A model generated the notes under the pieces. That model was not told the origin of the DNA. It saw only the letters and a program-made list of their open reading frames with translations, and ran no database searches. Of a DNA stretch of 64,000 bases, positions 49,801 through 61,800 are shown one piece after another (the first letter of the stretch is position 1; every line of letters starts with the position of its first letter). Source of the stretch: Burhinus oedicnemus (Eukaryota; Chordata; Aves; Charadriiformes; Burhinidae); the NCBI GenBank assembly GCA_008921705.1, contig VFFE01006862.1, forward strand, positions 688,030-752,029, in the 5' to 3' direction. Made by a program: the position numbers and the translations under genes.

Positions 49801-52800
49801 ACACAAGTATTACAATCATTCAGTAATGACCAGGGATGAGAGGAAACTGAGACAAGTCACTGCCTTTCAGACCAAGTGTCTTCCAAATGCTTTACACCTC
49901 AAAAGAGTTTTCAAATGCCCTGTAAGCTGTACTTGCTTCAATTAATCAAACAGAAAGACAGCACTTTCGAAATTGAGTATTACAGGATGTTAACACCTGT
50001 TCTGATTGAATTTCATTACCTTTTTAATTTCTAAAGTTTGTTTTGGCACAGCCATTATGGCAGATAAAATAACGGTCTGTTTCTACATTCAAACAAGACA
50101 TAGTATAACACTGTAATTATTAGCTGCTGTATCCAAAGAATGCTGTACAACCACAACCAGTGGCCTGATGACTTTATTTTCTACGCCAACCAGACAAAAT
50201 GCTTTTACTTTACCAATGCTATAATGCAGTTCCAATACCCAATCACCTGAACTTCAAACAAAGGTGCAGAAATGCAGTGTCTCCACATGGACATGTGCTT
50301 GACAAATTACAAACCCCAGATATACCAGTTTAATTTTGGACTAACATTCTTGTCTTGGCTTTGTAGATTCAAACTGTTTTTACCAGGCTGAATGCTGCTC
50401 TGAGTTCGGAAGTATTTGTTTAATGGTGGATACGAATACTGATGGTGGGATGAGATAGAAATGTACCACAAAAATCTCTTATGCTAACAGCAAACTAAAA
50501 TATATATTTAAGTATCCGTGGTATTAGTGTGCTTTATACAGTAATAAAGCTAGCCTAACTACATGACCCTGATCACATACTAAGTTAGAAAACACATATA
50601 ATTTAGATAGAAATTATATGTAAGTGAAGGTTATAACCTAATAGCACATCTATCGCTAACTTGTGTTATGTACTTATTTGGAAATACAACCATATTCATT
50701 TGGTGTCTGCAGAATAATAGATTAATTTTTTGCTGTGCTCTAAAACAAAACTTTTGAGGTATTTCTGGTTCTAGTCAAACCTGAATGTCATGCCCCTGAA
50801 AGAGGAATGGAATGGAATTACGAATAGGATAGGATAGGATAGGATAGGATAGGATAGGATAGGATAGGATAGGATAGGATAGGATAGGATAGGATATTAT
50901 ATTTTCAGTTGGAAGGGACCTACAACAATCATCTAGTCCAACTGCCTGACCAATTCAGGGCCAACCAAAAGTTAAAGCATGTTATTAAGGACATTGTCCA
51001 AATGCATTTGAAACACTGACAGGCCTGGGGCATCGACCACCTCTCTAGGAAGCCTGTTCCAGTGTGCGACCACCCTCTGGGTAAAGAAATGCTTCCTAAT
51101 GTCCAGTCTAGACCTTCCCTGATGCAGCTTTGAACCATTCCCATGCGTCCTGTCACTGGGTACCAGGGAGAAGAGCTCAGCACCTCCCTCTCCATTTCTC
51201 CTCAGGAAGCTGTAGCGAGCAATGAGGTCGCCCCTCAGCCTCCTCTCCTCCAAACTAGACAAGCCCAAAGTCCTCAGCTGCTCCTCCCAGGACATTCCTT
51301 CCAGCCCTTTCACCAGCTGTGCTGCCCTCCTCTGGATGTGTCCAAGTCCCTTCACATCCTTCTGAAATTGTGGGGCCCAGAACTGCACACAGTGCTCAAG
51401 GTGAGGCTGCACCAATGCTGAATACAGTGGGATAATCCTCTCTTTTGACGGGCTGGTTGTGCTGTGCTTGGTGCACCCCGGGATGCGGTTTGCCCTCTTG
51501 GCTGCCAGGGCACGCTGCTGACTCACGTGGAGCCTGCTGTTGAGCAGCACCCCCAGATCCCTTTCTGCAGGGCTGCTCTCCTGCCACTCCCCTCCCAATT
51601 TATACTTGTGCTGGCGTTAGTCTGTCCCAGGTGTAGAATCTGGTATTTGGACTTGTTAAATTTCATGCCATTAATCATTACCCAGTGCTGCAATCTATCT
51701 AGATCCCTCTGCAAGGCCTCCTGTCCCTCAAGAGTCAACAGGTCCTCCCAGTTTGGTGTTCTCAGCAAACTAGCTAATGGTGCATTCAACTTCTGCATTC
51801 AGATCATTGATAACTATATCGAACACAACTGGCCCTAGAATTAAACCGTGAGGAGCAACACTTGTGTCTGGTCACCAGCCAGATGTAGCCCCATTCACTA
51901 CAGCCCTTTGAGCCCTGCACTTCAGGCAGTTCTTCACCCAGCACACTGTGAACCTGCTCATCACACAGTTGGGCAACTTGTTCAGAAGGATGCTGTGACA
52001 GACAGTGTCAAAAGCCTTACTAATATCCAGAAGAACTACATCTACAACCTTCCCTTCATCCACTTTCCATAGAAGGATATCAAATTACTTAAACAGGACT
52101 TTCCCTTTGTAAACCTAAGCTGAATGTGCCTGATGATTGGCATTATTCTTTACATGCCTTTAAACAGTACCCAGTATAATCATCCCCATAATTTTTCCAG
52201 GAATGAAGTTAGACTAAAAGGTCTGTAGTTTCCTGGGTCTTCCCTCACATCTTTTTTGCAAATTGGAATAACGCTGTCTAGCTTTCAGTCATCAGCGACC
52301 TCCCCAGACTCCCAAGACCTTTGGTAGAGGATCGAGAGGGGTCCTGCCATAACATCTGCCAGCTCCTTCTCTACTCTGGGATGAGTCCCATCAGGCCCCA
52401 TAGACTTGTGAACATTCAGTTGATACAGCTGGTCCCTTACAATTTCAGTGTCCAGTTATGCATAGTTTTGCAGAATCCATAAATACAGATCCATTCTATG
52501 TAAACTAATGTTTGATACTCCAGGTTACCAATTTTTTTGTAAGAGAAGTATTTCATTTGAATGTATGATACTCATTTCAGATAATCGTTGACAAACAAGA
52601 AGCTTTATTTCCTCAGCAGTGTTTCAGACAGCTGTTCACACTCTCCACTTCTTATGAGTTAAAAATAACTTACCTCGCTCCAGTTGCCTACGATCCAGTA
52701 GGCATCACCAGGCAAATTGTTGGATGTTATTAGGTGGCTGTTTTCTGTGACATTCGTTAAAACACCCCCGGATGTTGCACTTTGGTTCCTCAGAGCATGC

Positions 52801-55800
52801 TTGAGAGCTGACAATTGTGTGCTGGAGGTTACGGTGTCAGGTAGCTTCTTTTCTCTTTTGTCATCAGTCTGGTCTTTTGGTACACGACCAAACACTGTGG
52901 GCATTACTGTAACCGATGCTTGTGGGGTAGTTACTTCTACAACAGGCACATCAACTTGCAGACTGTTTGCTGTTGTTGGAAATGCCAACCCTTGGGCTGC
53001 TTTGCTAACAGGAAGGAGTGTAGAAGGTTCTTGGTGATGAGATGCTGGGGGGTGCTGAGAAGTCACGCTCTCATTTTGAAGGACAGCAGAGCTGGTATCT
53101 AGGGTTGTGCTCCTGGTTCTGATTTCAGGATTGAGTTCTGTGCTGTAAAGGATATCAGCTGGTTTCTCACTGCCTCCAACTGACCCATCAATGTCGTCAG
53201 ATTCTTCAGTTAAGTAATCATAGCTGGAAGTTATTTCTGGACTACTGGTAAAAGAGGAGACAGGAGTGTTCTCATTTCTTTGCACCTCACTCTCTACAGT
53301 AGAAACTAACTCACTTTCAGAAATATTTTCAGCATACCTTATAATTTCAGTACTTAAACTATTATGAAAAGGCCATGAAGTAGTATTTTGGTGTGAACTA
53401 TTTTCAGTAGACACAACCGGATAATTGTAAACATCACTTGATCCAGCAAAATTATTTTGTAATGTTTTGTTGGCTGCTCCATCTTCTTCTGAGACATTAC
53501 TCAAACCAGAGGATGTAGGCAAACAGGGAGTTACACTTTCAGGCTTGGGTATTTTTGTCGTTGTATGGGACCTTGGGCTTGGCATGGGTATTCTGTGAGG
53601 AGGACTCCGTTCAGGGTTAGTAGTTGTTTTTCTGATTATGATCTTTCCTCTTCTGGGTGCCGGTGGAGGTATCAGAAATCTTCCAGCAGAAGGACACTGC
53701 TGGAGACCACACAGGGCCTTAGAGTTTGGTCTTTTGGAAGTATCACATGGCTCATCATTATTTTTGGCACAAGTGACATTACGAGTCCTTATTCCACCAC
53801 CACAAGTAACCGTGCACTGCAAATGAAACAGAATTAATATATCTCCCCTCTTCATTCTGCTGCACATATCAATAAAAATAAGTATCAAATGGCACCTGTC
53901 TATAATAAAGAAGCATCATTACAAATAATCAATAACAAAGCTTTTCCTGAGGAACAAGCCCTTCATTCTAGTGATGTTCCACTATCATGGAGCTGTTTCC
54001 AAATTTTCAGAACAGTAAATACGACCTTGGAGAAAGAGAAGTGAAAAAAGACTATGTGAAAAAAAAAAAGAAAGTAATATGCTAGAATTTGATTTCTTCA
54101 GTAAATCACAAAAGTTGTTTAGCCAATACCTTTTCCACCAGCATTATAAAAAACAGACTAAAAACCTGCCATCAAAAACATAGCTGACTGGCTCAGTGCT
54201 GGCTACTCACAGTGCCACAAATCCACTGTGATTATTCATGTGGCTCACAGATCCTTGTTGACTTTATGAAATGGATTTTTCATTCAGTCCTAGTGTAACC
54301 ACCACATGCTGTCAGGGCTGCTAGCATGTGTCTCCTAAATTACAGACTACTGAAAATAATTAACCTATCTGGCTTCTATTTAAATGGAAGCACTGTTGTG
54401 TATAAAGGGTGCTGGAAGCTAAGGAGACCCAGTTTTTCTGTGATGTTTTTCATCCTCAGCCCCATAGGCACAGCCATGCCTTCAGCAGCTGTCGCTCCAC
54501 TGAGGACTTTCTGAAATTTCAACACACTTCTCTGGTTTGAGTTACTAAGGCTGGAAAACTGGTTTGGTATGAATGGAGTTGTTACATGCAACCTACTCAA
54601 GGAAGTCTTCCTAGGATGCAAGGGAGCCTGACCAGCTGATTCAGCTGGCTTAAACCAGGTGCTCAACATGATGTGATGAACACTCCTATTGCCAGCACTT
54701 TAAAGCCCCTGGTATATCTAAACCTTTTTAGAGCTACTCTAGGTCATGGAGCAGTAGAAACACCAGTGACTTTGTGTTACTGGGGCGCTCTCTGTTGTTA
54801 ACATCTGTAAAATAACATCAGCTCTGCTTCAACAGGAGCAGGGAAGAAAGCAGAGTAACCTCAGAGTAGATAAATTCATTAGCTATTCTGTCTGTCCTCC
54901 TTGCACTTCCAGCTCTATAGCTCGTTTAAAGTACTCGGAGGTATGTGAGTTTACATCGGCTGCCATTTGACCTCTGAAGTTATTCAGTAAAGGATTTTGC
55001 TTATTGAGGAAGACAGCAACTACTAACACTATGTTGCTGCTTACACAGAAATACAACACCCTTATTTTGTCAGACTTTGCCACTTGGATGATTTAGATAA
55101 GCATTTGTGTGAGTTAAAAGGAACATCCAACCTCATTAACTTTTTGGGGTAATGGCTGTCTCCCAGAATCAGCTTTGAAAAATCTCTGCTTGATTACGGC
55201 CATGTACTAATAAGAGATTCAGAATGGCTACAACACTCTATCCTCATTATCTGCCTAATTAACTACATTCAGTTTATAAGATACAGAATTATTTTCAAAC
55301 AGCCAGATAAGCTCAGAGCAAAAGGAAGTTTCTCCTGTGTAAAATCTCACCCGTACATTCACCAACAAAGAACATTCTGCAGTTACAAGTCTCCTGACAA
55401 TCCTGTCATTTGTACAGGTGAAATAGTCTGTCGTACGCTCCCTCCCCAGTTTCTACAGTTGTAGAAAGTTATTTTTGTTAATAACTTGCAAATCTAATCC
55501 AACGACACATGAGCACCAGCTGTATTCTGTAACAGCATGCCATTTCTATACAATCGTACTGCTAGCCATGTAATCCCAGTTTATTTTTTCACAGAGAGTT
55601 AAAAGATGGTGGCTATTCAATTCACAAAACAATCAATATTTAGTGATGATGGTTTGTGAGCAGCATAAACTGAATTAATACTGTCACAGAATTCTTTTAG
55701 TTCATTATCTGTATCTGCTCTCAAACACAATAGTGCTTGGTTAAAAAAAGAAAGCTAGGAGAAAGAATGGAGAGGAGTTTTCAAAAAGGATATAGACTAG

Positions 55801-58800
55801 ACTAGAATATTTTCAGTTGGAAGGGACCTACAGCAATCATCTAGTCCAACTGCCTGACCAATTCAGGGCCAACCAAAAGTTAAAGCATGTTATTAAGGGC
55901 ATTGTCCAAATGCATTTGAAATACTGATAGACCTGGGGCATTGACCACCTCTGTAGGAAGCCTGTTCCAGTGTGTGACCACCCTCTGGGTAAAGAAATGC
56001 TTCCCAATGTCCAGTCAAAAGCTCCCCTGGTGCAGCTTTGAACCATTTCCATGCGTCCTGTCACTGGGTACCAGGGAGAAGAGCTCAGCACCTCCCTCTC
56101 CATTTCTCCTCAGGAAGCTGTAGCAAGCAATGAGGTCGCCCCTCAGCCTCCTCTCCTCCAAACTAGACAAGCCCAAAGTCCTCAGCTGCTCCTCCCAGGA
56201 CATTCCTTCCAGCCCTTTCACCAGCTGTTCTGCCCTCCTCTGGATGTGTCCAAGTCCCTTCACATCCTTCTGAAATTGTGGGGCCCAGAACTGCACACAG
56301 TGCTCAAGGTGAGGCCACACCAACGCTGAATACAGCGGGATAATCCCCTCTTTTGACGGGCTGGTTGTGCTGTGCTTGATGCACCCCGGGATGCGGTTTG
56401 CCCTCTCGGCTGCCAGGGCACGCTGCTGACTCACGTGGAGCCTGCTGTTGAGCAGCACCCCCAGATCCCTTTCTGCAGGGCTGCTCTCCTGCCACTCCCC
56501 TCCCAATTTATACTTGTGCTGGCGTTAGTCTGTCCCAGGTGTAGAATCTGGTATTTGGACTTGTTAAATTTCATGCCATTAATCATTACCCAGTGCTGCA
56601 ATCTATCTAGATCCCTCTGCAAGGCCTCCTGTCCCTCAAGAGTCAACAGGTCCTCCCAGTTTGGTGTTCTCAGCAAACTAGCTAATGGTGCATTCAACTT
56701 CTGCATTCAGATCATTGATAACTATATCGAACACAACTGGCCCTAGAATTAAACCGTGAGGAGCAACACTTGTGTCTGGTCACCAGCCAGATGTAGCCCC
56801 ATTCACTACAGCCCTTTGAGCCCTGCACTTCAGGCAGTTCTTCACCCAGCACACTGTGAACCTGCTCATCACACAGTTGGGCAACTTGTTCAGAAGGATG
56901 CTGTGACAGACAGTGTCAAAAGCCTTACTAATATCCAGAAGAACTACATCTACAACCTTCCCTTCATCCACTTTCCATAGAAGGATATCAAATTACTTAA
57001 ACAGGACTTTCCCTTTGTAAACCTAAGCTGAATGTGCCTGATGATTGGCATTATTCTTTACATGCCTTTAAACAGTACCCAGTATAATCATCCCCATAAT
57101 TTTTCCAGGAATGAAGTTAGACTAAAAGGTCTGTAGTTTCCTGGGTCTTCCCTCACATCTTTTTTGCAAATTGGAATAACGCTGTCTAGCTTTCAGTCAT
57201 CAGCGACCTCCCCAGACTCCCAAGACCTTTGGTAGAGGATCGAGAGGGGTCCTGCCATAACATCTGCCAGCTCCTTCTCTACTCTGGGATGAGTCCCATC
57301 AGGCCCCATAGACTTGTGAACATTCAGTTGATACAGCTGGTCCCTTACAATTTCAGTGTCCAGTTATGCATAGTTTTGCAGAATCCATAAATACAGATCC
57401 ATTCTATGTAAACTAATGTTTGATACTCCAGGTTACCAATTTTTTTGTAAGAGAAGTATTTCATTTGAATGTATGATACTCATTTCAGATAATCGTTGAC
57501 AAACAAGAAGCTTTATTTCCTCAGCAGTGTTTCAGACAGCTGTTCACACTCTCCACTTCTTATGAGTTAAAAATAACTTACCTCGCTCCAGTTGCCTACG
57601 ATCCAGTAGGCATCACCAGGCAAATTGTTGGATGTTATTAGGTGGCTGTTTTCTGTGACATTCGTTAAAACACCCCCGGATGTTGCACTTTGGTTCCTCA
57701 GAGCATGCTTGAGAGCTGACAATTGTGTGCTGGAGGTTACGGTGTCAGGTAGCTTCTTTTCTCTTTTGTCATCAGTCTGGTCTTTTGGTACACGACCAAA
57801 CACTGTGGGCATTACTGTAACCGATGCTTGTGGGGTAGTTACTTCTACAACAGGCACATCAACTTGCAGACTGTTTGCTGTTGTTGGAAATGCCAACCCT
57901 TGGGCTGCTTTGCTAACAGGAAGGAGTGTAGAAGGTTCTTGGTGATGAGATGCTGGGGGGTGCTGAGAAGTCACGCTCTCATTTTGAAGGACAGCAGAGC
58001 TGGTATCTAGGGTTGTGCTCCTGGTTCTGATTTCAGGATTGAGTTCTGTGCTGTAAAGGATATCAGCTGGTTTCTCACTGCCTCCAACTGACCCATCAAT
58101 GTCGTCAGATTCTTCAGTTAAGTAATCATAGCTGGAAGTTATTTCTGGACTACTGGTAAAAGAGGAGACAGGAGTGTTCTCATTTCTTTGCACCTCACTC
58201 TCTACAGTAGAAACTAACTCACTTTCAGAAATATTTTCAGCATACCTTATAATTTCAGTACTTAAACTATTATGAAAAGGCCATGAAGTAGTATTTTGGT
58301 GTGAACTATTTTCAGTAGACACAACCGGATAATTGTAAACATCACTTGATCCAGCAAAATTATTTTGTAATGTTTTGTTGGCTGCTCCATCTTCTTCTGA
58401 GACATTACTCAAACCAGAGGATGTAGGCAAACAGGGAGTTACACTTTCAGGCTTGGGTATTTTTGTCGTTGTATGGGACCTTGGGCTTGGCATGGGTATT
58501 CTGTGAGGAGGACTCCGTTCAGGGTTAGTAGTTGTTTTTCTGATTATGATCTTTCCTCTTCTGGGTGCCGGTGGAGGTATCAGAAATCTTCCAGCAGAAG
58601 GACACTGCTGGAGACCACACAGGGCCTTAGAGTTTGGTCTTTTGGAAGTATCACATGGCTCATCATTATTTTTGGCACAAGTGACATTACGAGTCCTTAT
58701 TCCACCACCACAAGTAACCGTGCACTGCAAATGAAACAGAATTAATATATCTCCCCTCTTCATTCTGCTGCACATATCAATAAAAATAAGTATCAAATGG

Positions 58801-61800
58801 CACCTGTCTATAATAAAGAAGCATCATTACAAATAATCAATAACAAAGCTTTTCCTGAGGAACAAGCCCTTCATTCTAGTGATGTTCCACTATCATGGAG
58901 CTGTTTCCAAATTTTCAGAACAGTAAATACGACCTTGGAGAAAGAGAAGTGAAAAAAGACTATGTGAAAAAAAAAAAGAAAGTAATATGCTAGAATTTGA
59001 TTTCTTCAGTAAATCACAAAAGTTGTTTAGCCAATACCTTTTCCACCAGCATTATAAAAAACAGACTAAAAACCTGCCATCAAAAACATAGCTGACTGGC
59101 TCAGTGCTGGCTACTCACAGTGCCACAAATCCACTGTGATTATTCATGTGGCTCACAGATCCTTGTTGACTTTATGAAATGGATTTTTCATTCAGTCCTA
59201 GTGTAACCACCACATGCTGTCAGGGCTGCTAGCATGTGTCTCCTAAATTACAGACTACTGAAAATAATTAACCTATCTGGCTTCTATTTAAATGGAAGCA
59301 CTGTTGTGTATAAAGGGTGCTGGAAGCTAAGGAGACCCAGTTTTTCTGTGATGTTTTTCATCCTCAGCCCCATAGGCACAGCCATGCCTTCAGCAGCTGT
59401 CGCTCCACTGAGGACTTTCTGAAATTTCAACACACTTCTCTGGTTTGAGTTACTAAGGCTGGAAAACTGGTTTGGTATGAATGGAGTTGTTACATGCAAC
59501 CTACTCAAGGAAGTCTTCCTAGGATGCAAGGGAGCCTGACCAGCTGATTCAGCTGGCTTAAACCAGGTGCTCAACATGATGTGATGAACACTCCTATTGC
59601 CAGCACTTTAAAGCCCCTGGTATATCTAAACCTTTTTAGAGCTACTCTAGGTCATGGAGCAGTAGAAACACCAGTGACTTTGTGTTACTGGGGCGCTCTC
59701 TGTTGTTAACATCTGTAAAATAACATCAGCTCTGCTTCAACAGGAGCAGGGAAGAAAGCAGAGTAACCTCAGAGTAGATAAATTCATTAGCTATTCTGTC
59801 TGTCCTCCTTGCACTTCCAGCTCTATAGCTCGTTTAAAGTACTCGGAGGTATGTGAGTTTACATCGGCTGCCATTTGACCTCTGAAGTTATTCAGTAAAG
59901 GATTTTGCTTATTGAGGAAGACAGCAACTACTAACACTATGTTGCTGCTTACACAGAAATACAACACCCTTATTTTGTCAGACTTTGCCACTTGGATGAT
60001 TTAGATAAGCATTTGTGTGAGTTAAAAGGAACATCCAACCTCATTAACTTTTTGGGGTAATGGCTGTCTCCCAGAATCAGCTTTGAAAAATCTCTGCTTG
60101 ATTACGGCCATGTACTAATAAGAGATTCAGAATGGCTACAACACTCTATCCTCATTATCTGCCTAATTAACTACATTCAGTTTATAAGATACAGAATTAT
60201 TTTCAAACAGCCAGATAAGCTCAGAGCAAAAGGAAGTTTCTCCTGTGTAAAATCTCACCCGTACATTCACCAACAAAGAACATTCTGCAGTTACAAGTCT
60301 CCTGACAATCCTGTCATTTGTACAGGTGAAATAGTCTGTCGTACGCTCCCTCCCCAGTTTCTACAGTTGTAGAAAGTTATTTTTGTTAATAACTTGCAAA
60401 TCTAATCCAACGACACATGAGCACCAGCTGTATTCTGTAACAGCATGCCATTTCTATACAATCGTACTGCTAGCCATGTAATCCCAGTTTATTTTTTCAC
60501 AGAGAGTTAAAAGATGGTGGCTATTCAATTCACAAAACAATCAATATTTAGTGATGATGGTTTGTGAGCAGCATAAACTGAATTAATACTGTCACAGAAT
60601 TCTTTTAGTTCATTATCTGTATCTGCTCTCAAACACAATAGTGCTTGGTTAAAAAAAGAAAGCTAGGAGAAAGAATGGAGAGGAGTTTTCAAAAAGGATA
60701 TAGACTAGACTAGAATATTTTCAGTTGGAAGGGACCTACAGCAATCATCTAGTCCAACTGCCTGACCAATTCAGGGCCAACCAAAAGTTAAAGCATGTTA
60801 TTAAGGGCATTGTCCAAATGCATTTGAAATACTGATAGACCTGGGGCATTGACCACCTCTGTAGGAAGCCTGTTCCAGTGTGTGACCACCCTCTGGGTAA
60901 AGAAATGCTTCCCAATGTCCAGTCAAAAGCTCCCCTGGTGCAGCTTTGAACCATTTCCATGCGTCCTGTCACTGGGTACCAGGGAGAAGAGCTCAGCACC
61001 TCCCTCTCCATTTCTCCTCAGGAAGCTGTAGCAAGCAATGAGGTCGCCCCTCAGCCTCCTCTCCTCCAAACTAGACAAGCCCAAAGTCCTCAGCTGCTCC
61101 TCCCAGGACATTCCTTCCAGCCCTTTCACCAGCTGTTCTGCCCTCCTCTGGATGTGTCCAAGTCCCTTCACATCCTTCTGAAATTGTGGGGCCCAGAACT
61201 GCACACAGTGCTCAAGGTGAGGCCACACCAACGCTGAATACAGCGGGATAATCCCCTCTTTTGACGGGCTGGTTGTGCTGTGCTTGATGCACCCCGGGAT
61301 GCGGTTTGCCCTCTCGGCTGCCAGGGCACGCTGCTGACTCACGTGGAGCCTGCTGTTGAGCAGCACCCCCAGATCCCTTTCTGCAGGGCTGCTCTCCTGC
61401 CACTCCCCTCCCAATTTATACTTGTGCTGGCGTTAGTCTGTCCCAGGTGTAGAATCTGGTATTTGGACTTGTTAAATTTCATGCCATTAATCATTACCCA
61501 GTGCTGCAATCTATCTAGATCCCTCTGCAAGGCCTCCTGTCCCTCAAGAGTCAACAGGTCCTCCCAGTTTGGTGTTCTCAGCAAACTAGCTAATGGTGCA
61601 TTCAACTTCTGCATTCAGATCATTGATAACTATATCGAACACAACTGGCCCTAGAATTAAACCGTGAGGAGCAACACTTGTGTCTGGTCACCAGCCAGAT
61701 GTAGCCCCATTCACTACAGCCCTTTGAGCCCTGCACTTCAGGCAGTTCTTCACCCAGCACACTGTGAACCTGCTCATCACACAGTTGGGCAACTTGTTCA

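Larger units (their letters stand above)
44063..52673 (-). other. ADAMTS12 intron, 8.6 kb, repeat-rich
   Basis: Holds CR1 elements at 45760-46768, 47277-47430 and 50896-52456, an old CR1-like fragment at 47885-48380, a TA/CA repeat at 48376-48416 and the AGGAT array. No further exon was found between the TSR exon at 44062 and the mucin exon at 52674. Confidence 0.8.

Noticed and set aside
50826..50895. Regular short repeats as a CRISPR-like array
   Set aside because: Contiguous pentamers without spacers, next to a CR1 tail: a microsatellite.
51872..52063. Possible active reverse transcriptase ([11 protein letters not shown] block)
   Set aside because: The same element has stops and frameshifts through the RT core and is 5'-truncated; it is a dead CR1.
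52717..53037. Plus-strand open frames over the mucin exon (also in copies 2 and 3)
   Set aside because: Antisense of a long minus-strand coding exon; repeated only because the unit is repeated.
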